From Bacteroidota bacterium (GTDB lineage Bacteria; Bacteroidota; Bacteroidia; Sphingobacteriales; Sphingobacteriaceae): a stretch of DNA of 64,000 nucleotides. The stretch covers positions 1 to 64,000 of the forward strand of contig JAFDZM010000076.1 in the NCBI GenBank assembly GCA_018266915.1, read 5' to 3'. The notes beneath the pieces are model-generated. The model was given only the letters and a program-made list of their open reading frames with translations, made no database searches and had not been told where the DNA came from. A program made the position numbers and the translations under genes. Shown here one piece after another: positions 47,233-56,801 of the stretch (its first letter is position 1; every line of letters begins with the position of its first letter).

Positions 47233-48444
47233 TCAGACTACCGGGTTAACAATAGGTTGTGTTTTGTTTTTAGAACGCATATATACCACCAAACCGCCAA
47301 AAGCTACTATCAAAACCAATGGAATAACCAGTGTGGTTTGCAATATTTCTCTGCCCGCGATGGTATTGTCACCATTAGCTTGTTTTAGTATATTATCATA
47401 ATGGGCTCCCATTACGATCATATACAATGAAACTGCAAACATTCCTGCCCCACCCATTAAATTAAGGCCTAAAGCGCCTGTTTTTGGCAGATTTTCGTTA
47501 ACAAAGCCCAGCATAGTTGGCCAGAAATAGCAAACCCCCATGCCGAAGATGATAGCCGCGGCATAAATAGCAGGACCCGATACCGTACTCAACATATAAA
47601 TTCCGACAGAAGCTAATATAGTTGACATCAATAATACAACCTGCGGCGGAAAACGTTTTAGTACAGGCTTTGCAAAACCACGGCCTATTACCATCACACC
47701 GGTATCCAGTGTCAGTATCAAAATGGCGTTGTCGGTAACGTTCTTCAGAAGCACATCAATCCACTGGCCTGTAAATAATTCGGTAATAGCTGTTCCAAAC
47801 ATGCAGATGAACATGAAAATGAACAATGGGTTCCATAAAGCTTTATACATGCCAGCTGTTGAAACACCTGATGCTACTCGCTCTGTAACAGGGAAATTTA
47901 ATCTTGAGAATAGATAACCATAAATAAGAGTCGGGATCAGCATTACGCCTACCTGTACCTGCCAGCCAATATTGATCTTATTAAACAATAGCACGATCAA
48001 TGTACCTATAACGATACCGCCGGGGAACCACAAGTGAAAATGGTTCAGTTTGGTAGTTTTATTATCAGGATATAAAGATGTTACCAGCGGGTTACAAGCT
48101 GCTTCAACGGTACCATTTGCCAAACCGATCAGCAAGGTAGATAGAAACAATGTCCAGTAGCCTTGTGCAAAAACAGTGAGAAGGATACCGGCAAGATGAA
48201 ACACAAAAGCCAATACCAGCAATCTCTTCATGCCGATTAAATCCACAATAATTCCGCCGAATACCACGGCTAACGGAAAGCCCCAGAAAGCTGTTGCAGT
48301 AATCGATCCTAATTGAGCCTTATCGAGCTGAAAGTCGGTGCCAAGTTTGTTGAGGATACCGGCACGAATGCCGAACGATAATGAGGTCACTAACAACGAC
48401 AGGCAGGCAGCCCGAAAAAGTTGTGTACGGTTGATATTCTCCAT
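47233..48444 (-). CDS. MFS transporter, probable sugar importer
   Basis: Twelve predicted helices; SFGIRAGILNKLGTDFQLDK, GFPLAVVFGGIIVDLIGMKR and IGLANGTVEAACNPLVTSLY near the N-terminus, GFVNENLPKTGALGLNLMGG in the second half. Similar to Bacteroidota sugar MFS proteins beside Gfo/Idh and isomerase genes. Substrate not determined. 55 bp on either side to the isomerase and cytochrome genes. Confidence 0.85.
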   Translation of the reverse strand: MENINRTQLFRAACLSLLVTSLSFGIRAGILNKLGTDFQLDKAQLGSITATAFWGFPLAVVFGGIIVDLIGMKRLLVLAFVFHLAGILLTVFAQGYWTLFLSTLLIGLANGTVEAACNPLVTSLYPDNKTTKLNHFHLWFPGGIVIGTLIVLLFNKINIGWQVQVGVMLIPTLIYGYLFSRLNFPVTERVASGVSTAGMYKALWNPLFIFMFICMFGTAITELFTGQWIDVLLKNVTDNAILILTLDTGVMVIGRGFAKPVLKRFPPQVVLLMSTILASVGIYMLSTVSGPAIYAAAIIFGMGVCYFWPTMLGFVNENLPKTGALGLNLMGGAGMFAVSLYMIVMGAHYDNILKQANGDNTIAGREILQTTLVIPLVLIVAFGGLVVYMRSKNKTQPIVNPVV

Positions 48445-48499
48445 GAATTCTATTTTAGGGTTAAATTGGTTCTTTAGTTTAAATTATAGGGGAAAACGA

Positions 48500-49555
48500 T
48501 TATTCCAATCCCAGCAATCTGCGATTAAAACCTTCGTCTGATCCGGAAGCAGCAAAGTCATCGAATGCTTTTTCCGTTACCCTTATAATATGATTTTTAA
48601 TAAACTCGGCGCCTTCTCTTGCACCGTCCTCAGGATGTTTCAACGCACACTCCCATTCCAACACGGCCCATCCGCTATAGTCATATTGAGTCAATTTACT
48701 AAAAATCCCTTTAAAATCAACCTGTCCATCCCCTAAAGAACGGAAACGACCCGCACGTTCCACCCAATTCTGGTATCCACCATACACGCCCTGTTTACCT
48801 GTCGGGTTAAATTCGGCATCCTTCACATGGAACATCTTAATCCGCTCATGATAATTGTCGATATATTCGAGATAGTTAAGACATTGCAGTACGAAGTGCG
48901 ACGGATCGAACAGCAAACAAGCACGTTTATGCTGATCTACATGATCCAGGAACATTTCATAAGTGATGCCATCATGCAAGTCTTCACCCGGGTGAATTTC
49001 GTAGCACAGATCGATACCGCACTCTTCGTAATAATCCAGTATAGGTCTCCAGCGTTTAGCTAATTCTTTGAATCCTGTTTCAACTAAACCGGCAGGGCGC
49101 TGCGGCCATGGATACATCATCGGCCAAAGTAATGCGCCACTAAAAGTAACAGCTGCGTTTAATCCTAAATTTTGTGATGCTTTAGCAGCATACTTTACTT
49201 GTTGAACTGCCCATTTCTGGCGCTCAGCAGGGTTATTCTTATAAGCATCCGGTGCAAATGCGTCGAACAAGGTGTCATAAACAGGGTTTACTGCTACCAA
49301 TTGTCCCTGCAAGTGCGTAGACAATTCGGTGATCTCTAATCCACAGGCATTTACCTTGCCCTTTATCTCATCCGCATAAGTTTTGCTTTCAGCAGCTTTT
49401 TGCAGATCGATAAAGCGCGTATCGTTGGTAGGCAATTGTACACCCTTGTAGCCAAGGCTCTTTGCCCACTTGCATATCGATGTTAAGTTATTAAACGGCT
49501 CCTGGTCGCCAATAAATTGCGCCAAAAATATAGCCGGCCCTTTGATGGTTCTCAT
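48500..49555 (-). CDS. Cytosolic sugar isomerase/epimerase-like TIM-barrel protein (3)
   Basis: 351 residues without a signal, unlike the other three barrels of the locus. Motifs include FLAQFIGDQEPFNNLTSICK, GYKGVQLPTND, DLCYEIHPGEDLHDG, LLFDPSHFVLQ, MFHVKDAEF and GWAVLEWECALKHPEDGARE, supplying Glu, Asp, His and Glu metal ligands. It is likely the partner of the signal-less Gfo/Idh protein encoded just upstream, forming a cytosolic arm of the pathway. Confidence 0.88.
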   Translation of the reverse strand: MRTIKGPAIFLAQFIGDQEPFNNLTSICKWAKSLGYKGVQLPTNDTRFIDLQKAAESKTYADEIKGKVNACGLEITELSTHLQGQLVAVNPVYDTLFDAFAPDAYKNNPAERQKWAVQQVKYAAKASQNLGLNAAVTFSGALLWPMMYPWPQRPAGLVETGFKELAKRWRPILDYYEECGIDLCYEIHPGEDLHDGITYEMFLDHVDQHKRACLLFDPSHFVLQCLNYLEYIDNYHERIKMFHVKDAEFNPTGKQGVYGGYQNWVERAGRFRSLGDGQVDFKGIFSKLTQYDYSGWAVLEWECALKHPEDGAREGAEFIKNHIIRVTEKAFDDFAASGSDEGFNRRLLGLE

Positions 49556-49592
49556 AGCCTCACCCCAACCCTCTCCAGAGGAGAGGGAGTTT
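49556..49592. repeat. Palindromic intergenic repeat, CCTCTCC family
   Basis: AGCCTCACCCCAACCCTCTCC (first 20 bases) then AGAGGAGAGGGAGTTTTT, starting at the base after the isomerase ATG. A spacer with GCACAT/TTTGC words follows to 49669. Confidence 0.7.
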
Positions 49593-49669
49593 TTAATTTT
49601 TATTTAATTATAACCTGATAACTTCTTATTTCATCTGTACATCCGCACATTTGCAAACCTGCACATCCG

Positions 49670-50842
49670 CTAATTAATCACGTAATCAGTCCATTTTTGA
49701 TCCGACTGGCTTGAGGCAACAACATTGTCGATGAATGCCATCCCCCTGATACCGTCTTCAATACCCGGAAAGTCCAGCCATTCTTTGTGCGGTTCTTCAC
49801 CGTTCAACTTAGCACTCAGGCTTAAGGCAAAATTGCGGTAAAGGTTGCCAAAAGCTTCCAGGTAGCCTTCAGGGTGGCCTCCCGGCGTACGGCAATTGTG
49901 CGTAGCATAGGTCGACTCACGATCTGAATAATTATTTCCCGCACGGAAAGTTTGAGCAGGTTTGTCACCCCATCTAACAGTTAATGTATTTGGTTCCTGC
50001 TGAGCCCACTCCAGACCGCCATTTTCGCCGTAAACACGAATTTTCAATGCATTTTCTTCACCTGCGGCTACTTGCGACGCTGTAAGCACACCGGTTGCGT
50101 TCTTTTCAAAACGAAGCAGTATACCGCCGTCATCGTCCAGTAAACGGCCTTCAACTACGGTATTTAATGAAGCGCACATTTGGGTGATCTTTAAGCCTGA
50201 AATGTATTCAGCTAAATGAGCAGCGTGTGTACCTATATCGCCCATACAACCGCTCTTTCCTGAGCGTTTAGGATCGGTTCTCCAGGCAGCTTGTGCATTA
50301 CCTTCACGTTCTGAAAGTTTGCTCAGCCATCCCTGGTGGTATTCAACATATATCTTGCGTACTTTACCCAAAGCACCGGCCTTCACCAGTTCACGCGCTT
50401 CTTTTACCATTGGGTAGCCTGAATAAGTATGTGTCAGTAATAACATTAATCCGGTTTCTTCAAGCTTCTTTTTCAGTTGTTTGGCTTCATCCAAAGTAAA
50501 AGTCACAGGTTTTTCAATCACCACGTTGAATCCGTTATCCAATGCCATCATGGCCGGAGCAAAGTGCGCGAAATTCGGGGTAACGATAGTTACGAAATCC
50601 ATGCGTTTATCTGCCGGAAGTTTGGCCTCGGCAGTAATCATTTGTTCGTAATTAGTATAAGTTCTGTCTTCGGGAAGGAAAAGCATTTTACCGCTTTCTT
50701 TTGCTACATCCTCGTGAATACTGAGTGCGCCGCAAACCAGTTCGATCAGGCCGTCCATATTTGCAGCAATGCGATGTATGGCTCCGATGAAGGCGTCTTT
50801 ACCGCCTCCAACCATACCCATGCGCAATTTTCTTTTGCTCAT
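49670..50842 (-). CDS. Gfo/Idh/MocA-family oxidoreductase, cytosolic (1)
   Basis: N-terminal Rossmann fold MGMVGGGKDAFIGAIHRIA, the family Lys motif NVVIEKPVTFTLDEAK, and substrate-domain marks MGDIGTHAAHLAEYI and NCRTPGGHPEGYLEAFGNL. No export signal. Probably NAD-dependent oxidation or reduction of a keto sugar taken up by the MFS carrier. 114 bp before the isomerase gene. Confidence 0.9.
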   Translation of the reverse strand: MSKRKLRMGMVGGGKDAFIGAIHRIAANMDGLIELVCGALSIHEDVAKESGKMLFLPEDRTYTNYEQMITAEAKLPADKRMDFVTIVTPNFAHFAPAMMALDNGFNVVIEKPVTFTLDEAKQLKKKLEETGLMLLLTHTYSGYPMVKEARELVKAGALGKVRKIYVEYHQGWLSKLSEREGNAQAAWRTDPKRSGKSGCMGDIGTHAAHLAEYISGLKITQMCASLNTVVEGRLLDDDGGILLRFEKNATGVLTASQVAAGEENALKIRVYGENGGLEWAQQEPNTLTVRWGDKPAQTFRAGNNYSDRESTYATHNCRTPGGHPEGYLEAFGNLYRNFALSLSAKLNGEEPHKEWLDFPGIEDGIRGMAFIDNVVASSQSDQKWTDYVIN

Positions 50843-50860
50843 AAATAGTGTAGTAGTTTG

Positions 50861-50966
50861 TTTAGTTAGTTAAGTGGTTGATTGTGTTGATTAAGTTAAG
50901 TGGTTGATTAAATTGCAACAAAAGCAACCTAATCAACCATTCAACCACTCACTTAATCAACTAATT
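50861..50966. repeat. GTTGATTAA-word inverted repeat between gdh3-like and Gfo/Idh genes
   Basis: Left part (50861-50920) is built from TTAAGTGGTTGATT units; right part (50936-50966) from AATCAACC and AACCACT units, its reverse complement. A long imperfect hairpin is possible. Confidence 0.6.
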
Positions 50967-50967
50967 A

Positions 50968-51537
50968 TCACGATAGTGCCCAGGCTTTATCACCTTTTTT
51001 GTAAGGGATGCAGCCATCATATCTTCCTGGTACCGGTACATAGCGTAATGCTTTTGTACAGCCTACTTCTGATGTAAAGTAACCCAACAAGGTCAGCTCT
51101 TTTATCATACGGAAGTAGTGGTTTGGATCTTTCGGTTTTTTAGTTTTTGAGTACTCCTGTTGCTCTTTGTCCAGGTCGGTCAATAAAGCGGTACGCTGTG
51201 TAGCATCCAAGTCCATGAATTTTTTGCTGAATTTCTTGTTAGCAGCATCATCGATCTTACCTAAGCCTTTTAAGAATATATCCTGATCAGCAGGCTCATA
51301 GCAATCTCTTACCATTACTGCCATAAAGTTGCCTACGTCAGCAGCTTTAGCACCTGGTGTGCTTGTAGTTGGCAAAATAGTTTCGCCCACCTCATTAAGG
51401 AACGCTACATGATCTGTATCAAACAGGTCCTCCACTTTGGCGGCTTTTGGTTTACAACCGGATAAAAGATATTCGGCCCCTATAAGGGTTCCGCCCATAA
51501 TCAGGGCTACCCGGCCGATGGCGTCTCTTCTATTCAT
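50968..51537 (-). CDS. Gluconate 2-dehydrogenase subunit 3 family protein, Tat lipoprotein (1)
   Basis: MNRRDAIGRVALIMGGTLIG with a following LLSGC lipobox indicates Tat export and lipidation. Body: FLNEVGETILPTTSTPGAKA, FMAVMVRDCYEPADQ, YFRMIKELTLLGYFTSEVG and PVPGRYDGCIPYK, all typical of the small subunit that escorts a GMC flavodehydrogenase through Tat. It is separated from the nearest GMC gene (53167-54849) by a Gfo/Idh gene. Confidence 0.9.
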   Translation of the reverse strand: MNRRDAIGRVALIMGGTLIGAEYLLSGCKPKAAKVEDLFDTDHVAFLNEVGETILPTTSTPGAKAADVGNFMAVMVRDCYEPADQDIFLKGLGKIDDAANKKFSKKFMDLDATQRTALLTDLDKEQQEYSKTKKPKDPNHYFRMIKELTLLGYFTSEVGCTKALRYVPVPGRYDGCIPYKKGDKAWALS

Positions 51538-51614
51538 TTTCTTTAGTTGATTTATTGAATTAATGAATTACTGATTTACTAATTGGTTTGTGGAAATAAA
51601 TATAGTCTTAAAAT

Positions 51615-53045
51615 TTATCCTTTTAAAACAAATCCTTCCCTGTAATTACGTTTTACGTATTGGTTTACCGCGTCAAAATTGCTCACCTTCATGGCGGTGT
51701 TATCCCATTCGTATTTGATCTGACCGCCTCTCAGGTCGTGACCGCGAACAGCAAGGTTAGCCATTAATAAAGCTTCAGTCAGCGGACCCGCTTTTTCAAA
51801 TGATGAACTCATTTCCATTTTGCCATAACCTGCAATACAGCCTTCTACCCATTGTGCATAATGGCCTTCTGCACCGCCCGGTACCCTGTCATACTTTTTA
51901 GGTACAGTTACTTCCTTAGTGCGCGCTAAAGGCAATAATGTTGCACCATCAGAATAAGTACTTGCATACATTTTTCCTTTTGTACCTATAAATAACGTAC
52001 CATTACCTGGTTCGCCAGGGAAATGTTCATTTGGACCTAATTCATCAGGCCTTTCAGGTTGAATACCTCCATCCATCCAGTGAAGAGTTACATCGCCCTG
52101 AGTCTTATCCGTTTTCGGGAAAGTCATCGTAATATGGCTCGATGGCGGACAGCTTTCCGGGAAATGCCCCTGCTTGAATTCATCAACATACACAGTTCCT
52201 ACGCTCGCCTGCACATCTTTTACATACTGCAGACCTAATACCCTGAAAGGAGCTTCTACCAGGTGGCAACCCATATCACCTAATGCGCCTGTTCCGTAAT
52301 CCCACCAGCCGCGCCAGTTAAATGGCACCAGTTTATCTACGTAATCTTTTTTAGGGGCCGTTCCTAACCAAAGGTTCCAATCCAGTTCTTTCGGAATATT
52401 TGGATCAGGGGCAGGCCATGCGATACCTTGAGGCCAAACCGGGCGGTTTGTCCAGCAATAAACGGTGTGTACATCCCCGATAATACCTGCATCATACCAC
52501 TCAGCCATCTGGCGTGTACCATCATTTGATGCACCCTGGTTACCCATTTGTGTAACCACCTTGTATTTTTTAGCGGCTTCTGTTAACAAACGAGCTTCCC
52601 AGATATCGTGCGTCATTGGCTTTTGAACATATACCCCTTTACCTAACTGCATAGCAGAGTAAGCTATAATAGCATGGTTATGGTCAGGTGTTGACACCGA
52701 AACAGCATCAATGTGTTTATGCTCTTTGTCAAGCAATTCGCGCCAGTCTTTATAAACTTTTGCTTTCGGGAAATTTTTAACACTGGTTGCAGCCTGGCGA
52801 TCATCCACATCGCATAAGTACGCTATATTAGCTTTACCGCTCTTCGCAAAATTTGCGATATCGCTTTGTCCTTTACCGCCTGCACCCACACCTGCAACCT
52901 GCAACATATCGCTCGGTGCAATAAAACCTTTACCGCCTAAAACAAAACGCGGAACAATCATAAAGCCTGCTGCTGCAAGCGATGTATTCTTGATAAAATC
53001 CCGCCTTGAGGGATTTTTAGGGGCTTCTTTTGGTTCTTCAGTCAT
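51615..53045 (-). CDS. Tat-exported Gfo/Idh/MocA-family oxidoreductase (2)
   Basis: Tat signal SRRDFIKNTSLAAAGFMIV, then Rossmann VAGVGAGGKGQSDIANF, catalytic-region GKGVYVQKPMTHDIWEARLL, and NWRGWWDYGTGALGDMGCHL. 476 residues, the long exported subclass common in Bacteroidota. As Tat substrates fold before export, its NAD(P) cofactor is probably carried out and tightly bound, as in glucose-fructose oxidoreductase. Candidate C3-oxidase of glycosides in the periplasm. It lies between a GMC gene and gdh3-like gene 1. Confidence 0.9.
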   Translation of the reverse strand: MTEEPKEAPKNPSRRDFIKNTSLAAAGFMIVPRFVLGGKGFIAPSDMLQVAGVGAGGKGQSDIANFAKSGKANIAYLCDVDDRQAATSVKNFPKAKVYKDWRELLDKEHKHIDAVSVSTPDHNHAIIAYSAMQLGKGVYVQKPMTHDIWEARLLTEAAKKYKVVTQMGNQGASNDGTRQMAEWYDAGIIGDVHTVYCWTNRPVWPQGIAWPAPDPNIPKELDWNLWLGTAPKKDYVDKLVPFNWRGWWDYGTGALGDMGCHLVEAPFRVLGLQYVKDVQASVGTVYVDEFKQGHFPESCPPSSHITMTFPKTDKTQGDVTLHWMDGGIQPERPDELGPNEHFPGEPGNGTLFIGTKGKMYASTYSDGATLLPLARTKEVTVPKKYDRVPGGAEGHYAQWVEGCIAGYGKMEMSSSFEKAGPLTEALLMANLAVRGHDLRGGQIKYEWDNTAMKVSNFDAVNQYVKRNYREGFVLKG

Positions 53046-53065
53046 TGGTATCTGTTTTTTTAGAA

Positions 53066-53166
53066 TTATTGATTTACTGAATTAGTGAATTAGTGATTGA
53101 ACCGCTGATTAAACTGATTAAATGATTACACCTAATCAACTAATCTCTGATTAACTAATCACTAAT
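53066..53166. repeat. GATTTACTGAATTAGTG / TAATCACTAATC inverted repeat
   Basis: The spacer between the GMC gene and the Gfo/Idh gene holds several ATTAGTGA and GATTAA words on the left and TCACTAAT/TTAATC words on the right. Its right edge reaches the GMC stop codon. Confidence 0.5.
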
Positions 53167-54849
53167 CTATATATTCCCTTTTTTAAGTTCCTCAACTGCA
53201 TGGTTGGCAGCACGGGCTGTCATTGCCATGTAGGTTAATGATGGGTTCTGGCATGCTGTTGATGCCATTGCAGCGCCATCCGTTACGAACACGTTTTTAG
53301 CATCCCATACCTGGTTCCATTCGTTCAGGACTGAAGTCTTTGGATCACGGCCCATACGAGCAGTACCCATTTCGTGGATACCACGACCTAATACAGGTTC
53401 GCTATTAAAGGTTTGCACGTGTTTAACGCCTGCCGCCTCCAGCATTTCCTTAGCGTCATTGGCCATATCGATACGCATTTTCAGTTCATTATCTTTACAG
53501 GTAGCATCGATAGCCAATACCGGAAGGCCCCATTTATCTTTTTTGTCCTTATCCAGGTAAGCGCGGTTTTCGTGGTATGGTAAAGTCTCACCGAAACCGC
53601 CCATGCCGAAGGTCCATTGTCCCGGCTCTGATAATGCATCCTTAAATGCACCGCCAATGCTCATTTCAGGAATGCTTCTTCCCCATTCCTCGCGGCCTCC
53701 ACCGCCCTGGTAACCAAAGCCACGTATGTAATCACGTTTCTCGCCGTTCAGGTTTCTGAAACGAGGGATATAAATACCGTTTGCGCGGCGACCAAAATAA
53801 TATTTGTCTTCAAAACCTTCAACCACACCGCCTGCGCCTACACCTAAGTGGTGATCCATCAGGTTGTGGCCCAGTTCGCCACTGCTGCTACCCAAGCCAT
53901 CAGGCCAGATATCTGTTGCAGAGTTCATCAATACCCAGGCTGAATTCAAAGTTGATGCATTTACGAAAATGATCTTGGCATAAAACTCATAAGTCTTGTT
54001 GGTTTCCGCATCCAGCACCTCAACACCTTTTGCTTTCTTGGTATCCTTATCGTAAAGGATTTTGGTAACGATAGACCATGGCCTTACCGTCAAATTACCG
54101 GTTGCCACAGCTGCAGGTAATGTAGACGACTGCGTGCTGAAGTAAGCGCCGAACGGACAACCTAACCAGCATTTGTTACGATACTGGCAATTGGTACGGC
54201 CCGGAAGCGGTTTGGTGATATTGGCTGTACGGCCAATGATCATGTGACGATTATGCTCTTTATAAAATTTATTGAAACGATCTGCTACATCTTTCTCTAC
54301 GCAGTTCATTTCCATTGGCGGCATAAAGTTGCCATCAGGCAGGATAGGCACACCATCCCTGTTACCAGAAATACCTGCAAATCCTTCCACATAGCTATAC
54401 CATGGTTCAAGGTCTTTGTAACGAATGGGCCAATCTACACCGATACCATCTTTTAAGTTAGCTTCAAAATCTGTGTCGTGCCAGCGGTAGCTTTGACGGC
54501 CCCACATCAATGACCGGCCACCAACGTGGTAACCACGAAACCAGTCGAATCTTTTGATCTCTACGTATGGGCTTTCTTTTTCATTCACCCAGTAGTCAAG
54601 GTTGGTTTCGTTCAGCGGGTAATCTCTTTTCAGTACCGGATAATCTTTCTCCATTTGTACTGTACGGCCACCGCGATGCGGAAACTCCCAGGGAGCTTTA
54701 TTGGCGTTTACATAATCTTTTACGTGTTCAATGTTTCTGCCACGCTCAAGCATGATGGTTTTTAATCCTTTTTGTGTAAGCTCTTTTGCTGCCCAGCCGC
54801 CCGAGATACCGGAGCCAATGACGATCGCGTCATATGTGTTTGTAGACAT
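53167..54849 (-). CDS. GMC-family flavodehydrogenase, gluconate-2-dehydrogenase large-subunit type (1)
   Basis: FAD-binding YDAIVIGSGISGGWAAKELT and MLERGRNIEHVKDY; RGYHVGGRSLMWGRQSYRW; a Cys cluster C-x5-C-x3-C (CQYRNKCWLGCPFG), seen in FAD-dehydrogenases that hold a [3Fe-4S] cluster; catalytic block GIHEMGTARMGRDP and ACQNPSLTYMAMTARAA (His and Asn). It lacks its own signal and should hitch-hike through Tat with a Gdh3-like subunit. Oxidises a sugar or aldonate hydroxyl. A paralogue is 236 bp upstream. Confidence 0.92.
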   Translation of the reverse strand: MSTNTYDAIVIGSGISGGWAAKELTQKGLKTIMLERGRNIEHVKDYVNANKAPWEFPHRGGRTVQMEKDYPVLKRDYPLNETNLDYWVNEKESPYVEIKRFDWFRGYHVGGRSLMWGRQSYRWHDTDFEANLKDGIGVDWPIRYKDLEPWYSYVEGFAGISGNRDGVPILPDGNFMPPMEMNCVEKDVADRFNKFYKEHNRHMIIGRTANITKPLPGRTNCQYRNKCWLGCPFGAYFSTQSSTLPAAVATGNLTVRPWSIVTKILYDKDTKKAKGVEVLDAETNKTYEFYAKIIFVNASTLNSAWVLMNSATDIWPDGLGSSSGELGHNLMDHHLGVGAGGVVEGFEDKYYFGRRANGIYIPRFRNLNGEKRDYIRGFGYQGGGGREEWGRSIPEMSIGGAFKDALSEPGQWTFGMGGFGETLPYHENRAYLDKDKKDKWGLPVLAIDATCKDNELKMRIDMANDAKEMLEAAGVKHVQTFNSEPVLGRGIHEMGTARMGRDPKTSVLNEWNQVWDAKNVFVTDGAAMASTACQNPSLTYMAMTARAANHAVEELKKGNI

Positions 54850-55008
54850 GATTTTTTGTTAAAATTGGTTAGTCCGACTAATGTATAAAAAAATAATTTT
54901 CGTTCCTATGTTCCATTGTGTTTTTTTAACACAATAATGCCTTTTTGAAGCGTTAAAGGTGATTTTACACCATTTTATATAAGCTTTTGAAGCCGAAAAT
55001 GGCTACTT

Positions 55009-55040
55009 GCCTCATCTAAATCCTCTCCAAAGGAGAGGAC
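55009..55040. repeat. Palindromic intergenic repeat, CCTCTCC family
   Basis: GCCTCATCTAAATCCTCTCC then AAAGGAGAGGAC, in the 236-bp spacer between the two GMC genes. The rest of that spacer shows no gene; TTTTTTAACACAATAATGCC is its only distinctive stretch. Confidence 0.7.
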
Positions 55041-55085
55041 CTTACTAATATTCTGCCTACCGCAAACTAACAACTGCCAACTGCT

Positions 55086-56801
55086 TCAGACATTGCCCTT
55101 TTTCATTTCGGAAATAGCATAATCTGCCGCTCTTGCGGTTAATGCCATATAAGTAAGCGATGGGTTCTGACATGAAGTAGACGTCATACTTGCGCCATCC
55201 GTTACAAAAACATTTTTGCAGGCATGCATCTGGTTCCATTTGTTCAGTACCGAAGTCTTCGGATCAAGTCCCATTCTTGCACCACCCATCTCGTGGATAT
55301 CCAATCCCGGTGCCTGGTGGTTGGTTGATGCCTTGATATTTTTGAAGCCCGCACTGGTGAACATTTCTGTCAATTGCTCCACATAGTCCTTCTGCATCTT
55401 CATGTCATTATCATCATAATCAACAGAAATTTTAAGCAGAGGTACGCCCCAGGCGTCTTTCTGACTTGAGTCAAGTGATACGAAATTGCTTTCCTTCGGG
55501 ATTGTTTCGCCCATCATATGCGAACCAACATACCACTTACCATATTCCTTGCCGGATAAGCCTGCTTTGAAATCATCACCTACGCCTTCGTAATTATGTT
55601 TATATCCGCGATAACCATATAAACCAGCGGCATATCCGCGTAAAAAATTTGTTTCCTGCTTGTAGACATTTCTGAAACGAGGTATATACCCACCACCTGC
55701 CGGGTTACGGCCATCGGTAGCCCATTCTTCAAAACCATCCACTTCAGCGCCAATATGTGCCGAATAATTATGGAATGCAACATATTTACCCAGCACACCA
55801 CTGTCATTACCTAAACCATTAGGGAAACGATGTGAAGTTGAGTTAAGCAGAACAAGATTGGTATTGATTGCCGCCGCATTTACAAAAATGATGCGGGCAT
55901 AGTAGTCAATTGTTTCTTTGGTATTGGTATCCACCACACGAACACCTGTAGCCTTGCCTTTTTGTTCGTCGTAAATGATCGACTGAACTACAGAGAATGG
56001 CCTCAAAGTGAGATTACCAGACTTTAATGCCCATGGGATTGTAGAGGCATTAGCACTGAAATAGCCTCCAAACGGGCACCCGCGCTGGCAAAGTGTACGT
56101 TCCTGGCATTGTGAACGTCCCTGATCCAAATGGATCTGGTTTGGCTTTGATAAATGCGCACAACGCGCACTGATCACATGACGGCCTTGATATTTTTCTT
56201 TAACATGCTTACTGAAGTAACTTTCGACAGCATTTAAAGGGAATGCTGGCAAAAATTCACCATCAGGTAATTCAGCCAAGCCATCTTTATTTCCGGATAT
56301 GCCTGCAAACTTCTCTACATAGCTGTACCATGGTGCGATATCTTTATAGCGAATAGGCCAATCTACAGCAAAGCCATCGCGAGCTGGTCCTTCAAAATCA
56401 AAGTCGCTCCAGCGTTGGGTTTGACGGGCCCAAAGCAGGGACTTACCACCTACCTGGTAGCCGCGTATCCAATCGAATGGTTTGGTTTGTATGTAAGGAT
56501 GCTCATGATCTTTCACAAAAAAGTGCATAGCATCTTCCTTAAAAGCATAACAACGGTTCACCACAGGGTTAGCTTCCTGGATATCCATCGGTATCTCTCC
56601 CCTGTGTTCAAACTCCCAGGGGTACATATTGGTGGTTGGATAATCTTTCAGGTGTTTTACATCGCGGCCGCGTTCCAGCATCAAGGTTTTTAATCCTTTA
56701 CCGGTTAGTTCCTTAGCAGCCCATCCGCCGCTCATGCCAGAGCCAATCACGATGGCATCAAAAGTGCGCTCTTTAGCACTATCTATATTTAAATTAGGCA
56801 T
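55086..56801 (-). CDS. GMC-family flavodehydrogenase, gluconate-2-dehydrogenase large-subunit type (2)
   Basis: FDAIVIGSGMSGGWAAKELT, MLERGRDVKHLKDY, RGYQVGGKSLLWARQTQRW, Cys cluster CQERTLCQRGCPFG, and catalytic DIHEMGGARMGLDP with SCQNPSLTYMALTARAADYA. Same layout as the neighbour at 53167-54849, so a tandem paralogue with probably a different substrate. No signal peptide. Its ATG overlaps the end of gdh3-like gene 2 by 8 bp, strongly implying a two-subunit complex. Confidence 0.92.
   Translation of the reverse strand: MPNLNIDSAKERTFDAIVIGSGMSGGWAAKELTGKGLKTLMLERGRDVKHLKDYPTTNMYPWEFEHRGEIPMDIQEANPVVNRCYAFKEDAMHFFVKDHEHPYIQTKPFDWIRGYQVGGKSLLWARQTQRWSDFDFEGPARDGFAVDWPIRYKDIAPWYSYVEKFAGISGNKDGLAELPDGEFLPAFPLNAVESYFSKHVKEKYQGRHVISARCAHLSKPNQIHLDQGRSQCQERTLCQRGCPFGGYFSANASTIPWALKSGNLTLRPFSVVQSIIYDEQKGKATGVRVVDTNTKETIDYYARIIFVNAAAINTNLVLLNSTSHRFPNGLGNDSGVLGKYVAFHNYSAHIGAEVDGFEEWATDGRNPAGGGYIPRFRNVYKQETNFLRGYAAGLYGYRGYKHNYEGVGDDFKAGLSGKEYGKWYVGSHMMGETIPKESNFVSLDSSQKDAWGVPLLKISVDYDDNDMKMQKDYVEQLTEMFTSAGFKNIKASTNHQAPGLDIHEMGGARMGLDPKTSVLNKWNQMHACKNVFVTDGASMTSTSCQNPSLTYMALTARAADYAISEMKKGNV

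Noticed and set aside
54850..55085. Possible small gene or RNA between the two GMC genes
   Set aside because: No conserved frame or stable RNA fold visible apart from the CCTCTCC repeat copy.
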